Source: CAMAPP01 sp046153685
GTDB lineage: Bacteria; Pseudomonadota; Alphaproteobacteria; CADEGL01
Assembly: GCA_046153685.1 (NCBI GenBank)
Contig: JBJXGH010000119.1
Coordinates: 1-18,338 of the forward strand
Direction of reading: 5' to 3'
DNA length: 18,338 nt
Below, piece by piece: positions 7,337 through 14,606 of the stretch. Both the position numbers and the translations under genes were made by a program. The notes below the pieces were generated by a model. The model was not told the DNA's origin. It saw nothing but the letters and a program-made list of their open reading frames with translations, and searched no databases. Positions within the stretch are counted from its first letter, which is position 1. Every line of letters begins with the position of its first letter.

Positions 7337-7714
7337 CGATTCAAGACCATTGGGATTCAAGACCATTGGAAATTCGGCTGGGGGAAATCTTGGCCGCACG
7401 AAGTCGGATTCGGGCTCGATTGCCTCGTCCCCAGGATATCCCATTCCAAGTCCCGCTCCGCACGGGGAATTTTCGATGGGCCTGGCGCGCTTGACGCCTT
7501 GTGCAAACTCTCCATTGTTACGCCCGTTGGGTTATACCTATTGGCTCTGTTGCCCGCGCCAGGCTCGGCTTTGCGCAAGTCGGTCGCCGATGGGCCGATG
7601 GGCTTGCCGCTTTTGTCCGTGTGCCGGGCTTGCGCGGCGCCATGCCGGGCGCGTGCCGAACCGCGTTGGAACAACGGCTCCCCGCGCCCCGCGGGCTGCC
7701 CTCGCCGAGGTGTC
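7337..7714. other. 378-bp divergent intergenic region, ubiA / glutamate-cysteine ligase
   Basis: This is the longest non-coding stretch in the window. It holds a 16-bp perfect tandem repeat at the ubiA side and a GAGG ribosome site at 7707-7710 for the ligase. A TTGACG at 7491-7496 could be a plus-strand -35 box, but the -10 is poor (CATTGT-like). All frames read as Arg/Pro/Ala-rich noise, and I could not find remnants of a known gene, including rsmE. Confidence 0.6.
7338..7369. repeat. Perfect 16-bp tandem duplication next to the ubiA start
   Basis: GATTCAAGACCATTGG occurs twice back to back (7338-7353 and 7354-7369) with no mismatch, one base from the proposed ubiA ATG. On the ubiA-sense strand it is the 5' leader. 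The unit is not a multiple of three, so it is unlikely to be part of a longer coding frame that was maintained through the duplication. Confidence 0.9.
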
Positions 7715-9079
7715 ATGTCGGGTCCAAGTCAAGAAGACAGCCTGCCGATTTACGACAAGCATCGGCTCGTCAGCTATATCGCCGAGGGCGAGAAGCCCAA
7801 ATCGGGCTGGCTTATCGGCACCGAACACGAGAAATTCGCCTTCGATCCCCATACCCTGAAACGCCTGCCCTATGAGGGTGCGGTCGGCATCCGTGCCTTG
7901 CTGATGGCGCTCATGCGTTATGGCTGGGAGCCGGTGGTCGAGAACGAAAATGTCATCGCGCTGGTAAAAGGCGGTGCTTCGGTCACGCTTGAGCCGGGCG
8001 GGCAGTTCGAGCTGTCCGGTGCACCGCTCAAAAATCTGTTTCAGACCTGCAACGAGGTGAACGAGCATCTGCGCCAAGTGAAGGAAGTCGGCGCCGAACT
8101 CGGCGTCGGCTTTCTCGGTCTCGGCTTCGATCCCAAATGGCCGCGCGCCGATGTACCCTGGATGCCCAAGGGTCGCTACCGCATCATGCGCGCCTATATG
8201 CCCAAACGCGGCTCGCTCGGCCTCGACATGATGGTGCGCACCTGTACGGTGCAAGTGAACTTGGATTTTTCCAGCGAAGCGGACATGGTGAAGAAGTTTC
8301 GCGTCTCGCTCGCCCTCCAGCCCGTGGCGACCGCCCTGTTCGCCAATTCGCCCTTCACCGAGGGCAAGCCGAACGGCTTCCAGAGTTTGCGCAGCCATAT
8401 CTGGACCGACACCGACCCCGATCGCTGCGGCATGCTCGATTTCGTGTTCGAGCCAGGCATGGGCTACGAACGCTACGTCGATTACCTGCTCGATGTGCCG
8501 ATGTATTTCGTTTACCGCAACGGCGTCTATCACGACGCCAGCGGCCAATCCTTCCGGGACATGATGGTGGGCGAATTGCCGGCCATGCCCGGCGTGTTGC
8601 CCACCACCGCCGATTGGGTCGATCACATGACGACCGCCTTTCCCGAGGTACGGCTCAAACGTTTCCTCGAAATGCGCGGCGCCGATAGCGGCCCGTGGTC
8701 GCGGCTTTGCGCATTGCCCGCGCTGTGGGTGGGGCTGCTGTACGACCAGGGCGCGCTCGATGCCGCGTGGGATTTGGTCAAGGGCTGGACGCGCGAGGAG
8801 CGCAACGCGCTGCGCGCCGATGTGCCGCGCTTCGGCCTCAAGACCAAGTTCCGCAAGGGCACGCTGCTCGATCTCGCGCGCGCGACCTTGGCCATCGCGC
8901 ATGCGGGATTGAAGGCGCGCGATTGCCGGAATGCGACGGGCGAAGGCGAGGGCGTGTTCCTCGGCGCGCTCGACGACATCGCCGCGTCCGGCCGATCGCC
9001 GTCCGACGCCCTGCTTGAGGCTTACGAGACGCGCTGGGGCCGCTCGGTCGATCCGGTTTACCGCGAATTCGCCTACTGA
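7715..9079 (+). CDS. gshA: Glutamate-cysteine ligase, plant/alphaproteobacterial type (GCS2)
   Basis: The 454-residue protein joins glutamate and cysteine with ATP, the first and limiting step of glutathione synthesis in the cytoplasm. It belongs to the GCS2 group typical of Alphaproteobacteria and plants rather than the E. coli GshA group. Visible signatures are SGWLIGTEHEKFAFD (31-45), ASVTLEPGGQFELSGAPL (residues 88-105), FLGLGFDPKWPRADVPWMPK, MVRTCTVQVNLDFSSEADMV and ANSPFTEGKPNGFQSLRS. The end YETRWGRSVDPVYREFAY is also characteristic. ATG at 7715 has GAGG four bases upstream. The frame is open far upstream to 6389, but only because it runs antisense to ubiA. It is the first gene of a close-packed plus-strand operon; hisC starts 17 bases after its stop. 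Confidence 0.94.
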   Translation: MSGPSQEDSLPIYDKHRLVSYIAEGEKPKSGWLIGTEHEKFAFDPHTLKRLPYEGAVGIRALLMALMRYGWEPVVENENVIALVKGGASVTLEPGGQFELSGAPLKNLFQTCNEVNEHLRQVKEVGAELGVGFLGLGFDPKWPRADVPWMPKGRYRIMRAYMPKRGSLGLDMMVRTCTVQVNLDFSSEADMVKKFRVSLALQPVATALFANSPFTEGKPNGFQSLRSHIWTDTDPDRCGMLDFVFEPGMGYERYVDYLLDVPMYFVYRNGVYHDASGQSFRDMMVGELPAMPGVLPTTADWVDHMTTAFPEVRLKRFLEMRGADSGPWSRLCALPALWVGLLYDQGALDAAWDLVKGWTREERNALRADVPRFGLKTKFRKGTLLDLARATLAIAHAGLKARDCRNATGEGEGVFLGALDDIAASGRSPSDALLEAYETRWGRSVDPVYREFAY

Positions 9080-9096
9080 TAGCGTTCGGTGTCCCC

Positions 9097-10236
9097 ATGA
9101 CAATCCGTTCGACTTTTCTCGAACGCGCCCGCCGGCTGGAAAAAGGCCACGAGCCCTACGTGCCCGGCATGACGCGCGAAACGGCCGCGCGGATCGCTGG
9201 CGTGCCGGCGGTGGAAATCGTCAAGCTGTCCTCGAACGAAAACCCCCTCGGCGCCTCGCCCGCGGCCAAGGCCGCGATGGCTGCCATGATCGACACCATC
9301 CATGAATATCCCAATTCCACCGCCGACGCGTTGCGCGCCGCCATCGGGGTTTATCTCGATGTCGGGGCCGATCAGGTCGTGGTCGGCGCGGGCAGCTCGA
9401 GCCTCATGCACGCGATGATGGCCGCCTTCACCGAACCGGGCGGCGAGGTCGTCGCGCTCGATCCGAGCTTCAGCGTCTATCGCGAAATTGCCCGCGCGCA
9501 CGGCCGCGTGCCGGTCGCGGTGCCCCTGCGGACGGCGGATTTCACTCTCGATCTCGAGATTTTCGCCGCCGCCCTATCGGACAAGACACAGCTCGTCTTC
9601 CTCACCCGCCCGAACAATCCGACCAGCACGCTCATCCCGCTTGACGATTTTGCCCGCGCCGCGCGCCTGGCGGGCGAGAAGGGCGCGCTCGTCATTTCGG
9701 ACGAGGCCTATATCGAATTCTCCGATTCGGACAAGCCAAGCGCGGTCGCGTTCCTGCGCGGCCCCGCCCCCGAACTCCCTCACGTCATGGTGTCGCGCAC
9801 CTTCTCGAAGGCGTTTGGTCTGGCCAATCTTCGCCTCGGCTATGCGGTCGGCACGCGCGAGACGGCGCGCGCGCTCGCCTTGGCCAACGCCAAATGGCCG
9901 ACCGGCGATCTCGCCCAGAAGGCCGGCATCGCGGCGCTGGCCGATGACGTGCATCTTGCGCGCACCCGCGCAGCCGTCGCCGAAGGTAGGAATTTTCTGG
10001 TCGCCGAATTCGGCGCGCTCGGCCTCCCCGTGGCGCCGAACCCGCAGGGCAATTACGTCATGGTCGATGTGACGAAGACTGGACATGACGCCGCCGGATT
10101 CGCCCAACTCGTGTTTGATCTCGGGCGCGTGCTGGTACGCGGAGATTTCTCGCCCCGCCACGTGCGCGTCAGCGTGGGCACGGCGTACGAAAACGCGCGA
10201 CTCTTGCACGCGGTGCGCCGCTTGATGCCCGGCTAG
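9097..10236 (+). CDS. hisC: Histidinol-phosphate aminotransferase-like PLP enzyme (HisC family)
   Basis: This is a class I/II fold aminotransferase of 379 residues. HisC converts imidazole acetol-phosphate plus glutamate to histidinol phosphate; relatives act on aromatic or aryl-pyruvate substrates. Visible residues: KLSSNENPLG (43-52), the phosphate-anchor region GAGSSSLMHAM (98-108), FLTRPNNPTS (N174), SDEAYIEF (D202, Y205), the Schiff-base lysine in SRTFSKAFGLANLRLGY (K238) and the substrate-carboxylate Arg in HVRVSVGT near the C-terminus. No strong ribosome site precedes the ATG, suggesting dependence on readthrough from gshA 17 bases upstream. No other his genes are here, so a paralogue with another substrate is possible; the fold and chemistry are secure. 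Confidence 0.85.
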   Translation: MTIRSTFLERARRLEKGHEPYVPGMTRETAARIAGVPAVEIVKLSSNENPLGASPAAKAAMAAMIDTIHEYPNSTADALRAAIGVYLDVGADQVVVGAGSSSLMHAMMAAFTEPGGEVVALDPSFSVYREIARAHGRVPVAVPLRTADFTLDLEIFAAALSDKTQLVFLTRPNNPTSTLIPLDDFARAARLAGEKGALVISDEAYIEFSDSDKPSAVAFLRGPAPELPHVMVSRTFSKAFGLANLRLGYAVGTRETARALALANAKWPTGDLAQKAGIAALADDVHLARTRAAVAEGRNFLVAEFGALGLPVAPNPQGNYVMVDVTKTGHDAAGFAQLVFDLGRVLVRGDFSPRHVRVSVGTAYENARLLHAVRRLMPG

Positions 10237-10242
10237 GGCGGG

Positions 10243-10953
10243 GTGGAGCCCGTGAAGCCTTCCTTGGTGCTTGTGCCAGGCCTGCTCGACGATCCGCACA
10301 TCTGGAGCCACCAGAGCGCGCATCTGGCCGATATCGCGAATGTCGTCGTCGCCGATATCGCGCGCGACGAAGCGGTCGAAGCCATGGCCGACCGCGCTCT
10401 CGCCCAGGTTTCCGGGCGCTTTGCCCTCGCAGGATTTTCGCTCGGCGGCTATGTCGCCTTTGCCATCCACCGCCGCGCGCCCGACCGGGTGACCAAGCTT
10501 GCCTTTCTCGGCACGACGGCGCGCCCCGATTCCGAGGCGCGCAAGGCCGAACGGCGCGAGCAGATGGCGGACGTGCGGCGTCCGGGTGGGTTCGAGGAAC
10601 ATATTGCGCGCGACATGTCGGCGATCGTCCATGCGCCCCGCGCGAAGGACGAGGACCTCATCGCCGGCATCGCCGCCATGCAACGCCGCCAAGGCGCCGA
10701 AATCTTCGTGCGCCAAAGCCTGGCCTGCATGGCGCGGCCCGATAGCCGCCCGGATCTGCCCGCCATCGGCGTGCCGACCCTGGTGCTGTGCGGCCGGCAG
10801 GATGCGGTTCTGCCGCCCGACCGGTCGGAGGAAATCGCCGCCGGCATCGCGGGCGCGCGCCTGGTTTTGGTCGAGGAATGTGGCCACATGCTGCCCCTCG
10901 AACGCCCCCAGGCGACGACTGCGCTGCTCAGGGAATGGCTGCTGTACGCGTGA
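10243..10953 (+). CDS. Alpha/beta-fold hydrolase, substrate unknown
   Basis: The protein is 236 residues with a complete catalytic triad: nucleophile S66 in AGFSLGGY, acid D187 in CGRQDAVLPP and base H215 in ECGHMLPLE. The oxyanion region is LVLVPGLLDD near the N-terminus. The start is GTG at 10243, six bases after the hisC stop and behind GGGCGGG. A second GTG at 10252 is also possible. It lies between the hisC-like gene and the ureohydrolase with gaps of 6 and 7 bases, so it is clearly in the operon. No signal peptide is visible, so it should be cytoplasmic. The family covers esterases, C-C hydrolases and haloperoxidase-like enzymes, and I cannot choose among them. Confidence 0.85.
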   Translation: MEPVKPSLVLVPGLLDDPHIWSHQSAHLADIANVVVADIARDEAVEAMADRALAQVSGRFALAGFSLGGYVAFAIHRRAPDRVTKLAFLGTTARPDSEARKAERREQMADVRRPGGFEEHIARDMSAIVHAPRAKDEDLIAGIAAMQRRQGAEIFVRQSLACMARPDSRPDLPAIGVPTLVLCGRQDAVLPPDRSEEIAAGIAGARLVLVEECGHMLPLERPQATTALLREWLLYA

Positions 10954-10960
10954 GGCGAAG

Positions 10961-11920
10961 ATGAACGATTCCAAAGCTCTCGGTATTTCGCCCTTCGGGC
11001 CGGCGAGTTTCGCCAAGGCGTCGGTCGTCGAGCCCGATGGCGAATGGTCGGCCGATATCGGCGTACTCGGCGTGCCCTTCGATCAGGGTGCCGGGTTTCG
11101 CGCGGGCGCGCGCTGGGGGCCGCGCGCCATTCGCGACATGTCGGTGCGTTTCAGCTCGCTGACCGCCAAGGGCAAGCCCGGGTATTGGGATTTGCGCTCG
11201 GGGAAGGACCGCGCGACCTGCTCCATCGCCGATTGCGGCGATGTCGAGATCGTGCCGCTGCTGTGGGAGCAAAATTTCGACCGCATCACCGCGGCCGTGC
11301 GCCATATCCGTCAACGCGGCGCCTTGCCCTTCGTCATGGGCGGGGATCATTCCATCACCTTTCCGGTCTTACGCGCCTTCGAGGGCGCAAAGCCGATTAC
11401 GGTCGTCCAATTCGACGCCCATCTCGATTACCGCGATGAGGCGATGGGCGTGCGCTACGGCCACGGCAATGTGCTGCGCCGGGTGCGCGAGCTCGCCTGG
11501 GTCGAGCGCGTGGTCGCCATCGGCATCCGTTCCTTGCGCACGCGGCGCGAGGATCACGAAGCCTCCTTGCGCGACGGCAACGCCATCTTGCCCGCGTACG
11601 AGATTCACGCGCGCGGCCCCGATGCCTTCGCCTCGGCCCTGCCGCGGGACAAGGATGTTTACGTCACCTTCGACATCGATGGCATGGACGCGTCCCTCGC
11701 CCCCGGCACGGGCACGCCGGAGGTCGGCGGCCTCAGCTATGAGCAGGCGCGGCGCTTCCTCGAACTCGTCTGCACGCGCAACAATCTCGTCGGTTTCGAC
11801 TTGGTCGAGGTTAATCCGAGTTTCGATTCGGGCCAGATCACGGGGCTGCTCTCGGCCCAACTCATGATCGAGGCCATGGGCTTCGTCTTTGCGCGCGCGG
11901 ATGGATCGGCGCCGCGTTAG
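10961..11920 (+). CDS. Ureohydrolase of the arginase/agmatinase family
   Basis: This 319-residue enzyme is of the dinuclear metal ureohydrolase fold, which hydrolyses guanidino compounds to urea plus an amine. All metal ligands are present: H130 in MGGDHSITF, D152/H154/D156 in QFDAHLDYRD, and D238/D240 in FDIDGMD. APGTGTPEVGGLSY (247-260) is the family's C-terminal signature. The conserved substrate-site His is in GHGNVLRR (H168), where agmatinases more usually read HGT or HGS. The ATG at 10961 has GAGG five bases upstream, overlapping the previous stop region. Agmatine, guanidinobutyrate or another guanidine are all possible substrates. It closes the operon and its stop overlaps that of the convergent MFS gene by four bases. 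Confidence 0.88.
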   Translation: MNDSKALGISPFGPASFAKASVVEPDGEWSADIGVLGVPFDQGAGFRAGARWGPRAIRDMSVRFSSLTAKGKPGYWDLRSGKDRATCSIADCGDVEIVPLLWEQNFDRITAAVRHIRQRGALPFVMGGDHSITFPVLRAFEGAKPITVVQFDAHLDYRDEAMGVRYGHGNVLRRVRELAWVERVVAIGIRSLRTRREDHEASLRDGNAILPAYEIHARGPDAFASALPRDKDVYVTFDIDGMDASLAPGTGTPEVGGLSYEQARRFLELVCTRNNLVGFDLVEVNPSFDSGQITGLLSAQLMIEAMGFVFARADGSAPR

Positions 11921-13209
11921 CGGCGCACGTCCTCGCGCGGCGGCGCGTCCTGCACGCGGGAATAGATCGCCGCTCCCGCGAAACCGATGGCGGCTAGGCC
12001 CGCGAACAACACCCGGTAGGCCTCGCCCGGTGTCCAGCCGTCCGCTTTGAGCCAGCCCAGCAAATGGCCCGAGAGCTGTTGAAGCAACGCGGTGCCTAGG
12101 AACATGGCGAAATTGATGGTGGTGATGATGCGCCCGGTGAGGCGCGCGGCGACAAGGCTGCGTGCGTGCGCGAACACGACGACATCGAAGGGCGAGAACA
12201 ATCCGATCGCGCCGATGAACAATACGGCCATCCATAGATCGGGCGCGCCTTGCGTGGCGAAGACGGCATAGCAGGCGCCAAGGCCGCACGCGCCGGCGAG
12301 GACGATGAATTTCCGCGTGTTCAGGCGCCGGTCGAGCGGGCCGTAAACGAGATTGCCCGCGATTAGGCAGGCGGCCATGACCATGAGTACATGCCCGCGC
12401 CCGACAGGGTCGAGCGCGTGGACATCCGCGAGATAGGGTCCCGCCCAAAGTCCGCGCAGGGTGAAGAAAATTGGCGGACCCATGGCCATGATGGCGATGA
12501 TCCGCCAAATCCCGGGCACGCGCAGAACCTCGGCGATGCCGCGCGCGCTCTCGGCAAGGCTTGCGGCGTGCCGCCCCTCGCCGTCGCGCGCCCAGGGTGG
12601 GTTGTCGCGCACCACGAGGTACAGCACGATTCCCGCCGCCCCTTGCGTCGCCGCGAGCAGGGCGTAACCGCCGCGCCAGCCGATGGCCTCGATGAGATAG
12701 CCGATGGGCGAGGTGGACATGATGTGCCCGATGCCGCCGAAGGCGATGAGCGCGCCGGCGAGCGTGGCGAAGCGATCGGCGGGCAGCCAGCGCGTGGCGA
12801 GGATGAGCGAGCCCGAGAGATTGCAGCACGCGCCCATACCGAGCAACACCATCGCCGCTGTCAGCCAGATCGCCGAGGGCGCGAGCGCCGCGAGCACCAG
12901 GCCGGCGACCGCGAATATCTGCATTGCCGCGATGACACGCCGCGCGCCCCAACGATCAATCATGATGCCGGCCGGAATCTGCATGGCGGCAAAGGTGAAG
13001 AAGAACGCCGCACCCACCCCGCCGAGCGCGCCCGGGGAGAGGCCGAATTCCTGCGCGATTTCAGGCGCGATGACGGTGGTGGCATAGCGATAGATCTGGC
13101 TCAGCAGGAACACGGTCGCCAGCGCCGCCGCCACGGGTGCGAAGGCGCGCAGGTGCGCCCGCTCAAGGGGCGCGGACGGCTCCTCCGGCTTCGTGCCGTG
13201 CTGGCTCAC
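11917..13209 (-). CDS. MFS transporter (about 12 TM segments)
   Basis: The protein is 430 residues and consists almost wholly of hydrophobic segments of about 20 residues, consistent with a 12-TM major facilitator. The motif A region after TM2 reads IMIDRWGARRVIAAMQ. The cytoplasmic middle loop is around RDNPPWARDGEGRH. I start it at GTG 13209 (MSQHGTKPEE...), which overlaps the stop of the upstream M24 gene as GTGA. The frame continues upstream to 13296, but that would run deep into the M24 gene. Coupling to the M24 hydrolase suggests that the transporter takes up or exports that enzyme's substrate or product, but this is inference. The substrate is not readable. Confidence 0.9.
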   Translation of the reverse strand: MSQHGTKPEEPSAPLERAHLRAFAPVAAALATVFLLSQIYRYATTVIAPEIAQEFGLSPGALGGVGAAFFFTFAAMQIPAGIMIDRWGARRVIAAMQIFAVAGLVLAALAPSAIWLTAAMVLLGMGACCNLSGSLILATRWLPADRFATLAGALIAFGGIGHIMSTSPIGYLIEAIGWRGGYALLAATQGAAGIVLYLVVRDNPPWARDGEGRHAASLAESARGIAEVLRVPGIWRIIAIMAMGPPIFFTLRGLWAGPYLADVHALDPVGRGHVLMVMAACLIAGNLVYGPLDRRLNTRKFIVLAGACGLGACYAVFATQGAPDLWMAVLFIGAIGLFSPFDVVVFAHARSLVAARLTGRIITTINFAMFLGTALLQQLSGHLLGWLKADGWTPGEAYRVLFAGLAAIGFAGAAIYSRVQDAPPREDVRR

Positions 13210-14357
13210 GGCAAGGCGAGTTCGCGCGGGAACTGGGTCAGGACTTCGTGGCCGGTCTTGGTCACGAGAACCGTTTCGCTGAAGCACATGCCCCAATCGC
13301 CGCCGAACACGCTCGGCACCAGATGGAAGGTCATGCCCTCCTCAAGCGGCGTGGGGTCGCCTTTCTTGAGCGTCATGGCCTTGCCCTCGCTCCAATTGGG
13401 CGGAAAGCCGATGCCCACCGCATAGGCCGTGCGGTGGACGAAGCGCTCGCCGTACCCGGCCTTCTCGATTTCGTCGCGGCAGGCCTTGTCGCAATCACCC
13501 GAGCTTGCGCCGGGGCGCATCTTGGCGATCGCCGCCGTGAGGCCCGCGATGATCGCATCCGACACCCGGCGCATCTCGTCGGTCGGTGGACCCAGCACGG
13601 CACATCGCGCGAGCAGGCCGTGATAGCGATCGATGCAGCCGCCGGTTTCGAGGAACAGGACATCGCCTGGCGCAAGCACCCGGCGCCGCCACATGGCGAA
13701 GGTCACCGCCGTGCGTTCGCCCGCGACCGCAATCGGCGCGTGGCCGAGATATTCGCTGCCCGCCGCGATCGAGGCGTTGTGCATCGCCGCCGCGAGGTCG
13801 TTTTCCGTGGCGCCCGGCCGCGCGGCCTCGAGTGCGGCATGCATGCCCGCCTCCGCCGCGCGGCATGCGCGGCGCATGCGCGCGATTTCCGCTGGCGATT
13901 TCACCAGGCGCAGGCGCTCGACGATGCCGTTCCACGGTACAAGCTCGGCGCCCGATTTCGCCTTCAGCGTCTCGTAGGTTTGGGCCGTCAGATACCAGGC
14001 GGCGGTTTCGACCCCGAGCCGGCGCGCGCCGGATTCGGTCAGGGTGGCCAGCGTGATGGCGACGGGATCGTCCCAATCCATCACGGTCACGAAGCGGCCG
14101 ATGGTCGGCGTGATCGCCGCCATGAATTGATTGGTCGCGCGGCTGACCAGGGTGGGCAGGCCCTTGGCGGGCAGGAGCATGGCCTGGAAGGTGAAATAGC
14201 CGATGGTCTGATAGCCTGTCAGATAGAAGATGTTCTCGGGATCGAACAGTAGAGCGGCGTCGAGCCCCGCCTCGGCAAGCTTGGCTTGGGCGCGCGCCAT
14301 GCGCGCGTCGAGCTCGGCGCGCTCGAAGGGCAGTTCCTGACCGATCGCCGCCGCCAT
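13206..14357 (-). CDS. M24-fold hydrolase lacking metal ligands (creatinase / ectoine-hydrolase-like)
   Basis: The 383-residue protein has the two-domain layout of Xaa-Pro peptidases and creatinase: an N-terminal domain (FDPENIFYLTGYQTIGYF, 38-55) and a pita-bread C-terminal domain from about 155. In my alignment by eye all five canonical metal ligands are replaced: E237 for Asp, L248 for Asp, Y312 for His, V347 for Glu and S360 for Glu. The C-terminal pattern AYAVGIGFPPNW and GMTFHLVPSVFGG resembles the metal-independent ectoine hydrolase DoeA/EutD group as I remember it. No ectoine genes are adjacent, so the substrate is open. ATG at 14357 has a good GGGAG upstream. It is translationally coupled to the MFS gene and diverges from a thioesterase. 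Annotation pipelines will likely call it a peptidase, which may be misleading. Confidence 0.85.
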   Translation of the reverse strand: MAAAIGQELPFERAELDARMARAQAKLAEAGLDAALLFDPENIFYLTGYQTIGYFTFQAMLLPAKGLPTLVSRATNQFMAAITPTIGRFVTVMDWDDPVAITLATLTESGARRLGVETAAWYLTAQTYETLKAKSGAELVPWNGIVERLRLVKSPAEIARMRRACRAAEAGMHAALEAARPGATENDLAAAMHNASIAAGSEYLGHAPIAVAGERTAVTFAMWRRRVLAPGDVLFLETGGCIDRYHGLLARCAVLGPPTDEMRRVSDAIIAGLTAAIAKMRPGASSGDCDKACRDEIEKAGYGERFVHRTAYAVGIGFPPNWSEGKAMTLKKGDPTPLEEGMTFHLVPSVFGGDWGMCFSETVLVTKTGHEVLTQFPRELALP

Positions 14358-14421
14358 GGTGTTCTCCCTGAGCCCGCGTTCGCGCCAGCTCCCAAAGGAC
14401 GGGTACGCCGAAGGCGAGCGC

Positions 14422-14463
14422 CGATATGGGGTGGCCGATATGAGATCAGCGATATGAGAGCGG
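14422..14463. repeat. Three copies of a 7-mer at exact 14-bp period, operator-like
   Basis: CGATATG starts at 14422, 14436 and 14450, so the copies are spaced exactly 14 bp and lie between the divergent M24 and thioesterase genes. Bases between the cores are only partly alike. On the M24-sense strand the core reads CATATCG, and the first copy overlaps a candidate -10 box. This could be an array of regulator sites or a decayed 14-bp tandem repeat. Confidence 0.6.
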
Positions 14464-14480
14464 GCCGGATCGAGCGTCAA
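14452..14480 (-). promoter_or_regulatory. Candidate sigma-70-like promoter for the M24-MFS unit
   Basis: On the minus strand TTGACG (14480-14475) matches five of six consensus -35 bases and is followed after 17 bp by TCATAT (14457-14452), a weak -10. Transcription would begin about 85-90 bp upstream of the M24 start, inside the 14-bp repeat array. The spacing is ideal but the -10 is poor. Confidence 0.3.
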
Positions 14481-14505
14481 GTCGATCATATTGCCCGCTC
14501 GCATG

Positions 14506-14525
14506 GCCCGGTCGAATGACCGGGC
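14506..14525. promoter_or_regulatory. Perfect 8-bp inverted repeat in the M24/thioesterase spacer
   Basis: GCCCGGTC (14506-14513) and GACCGGGC (14518-14525) are exact complements around GAAT. No T-run follows, so it is not a classic terminator. It sits about 80 bp before the thioesterase ATG and about 25 bp from the candidate M24 promoter, so an operator role is as likely as a transcript hairpin. Confidence 0.35.
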
Positions 14526-14606
14526 GGCACTGCGCGGTCGCATGTTCGAGGCGGGTTGCCCGACCGTCTTGCGGGCAGCCGCCGAACGGGTATTCTGCAC
14601 GCCGCC

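Noticed and set aside
6389..7714. 442-residue N-terminal extension of glutamate-cysteine ligase
   Set aside because: It lies antisense to ubiA and the spacer. The ligase family length and the GAGG before 7715 fix the start.
9574..11016. 480-codon minus-strand open frame opposite hisC and the hydrolase
   Set aside because: It spans two well-supported plus-strand genes and shows no family motif.
13210..13296. Upstream extension of the MFS transporter
   Set aside because: It would overlap the M24 gene by about 90 bases, while the GTGA overlap gives a normal start just before the first TM.
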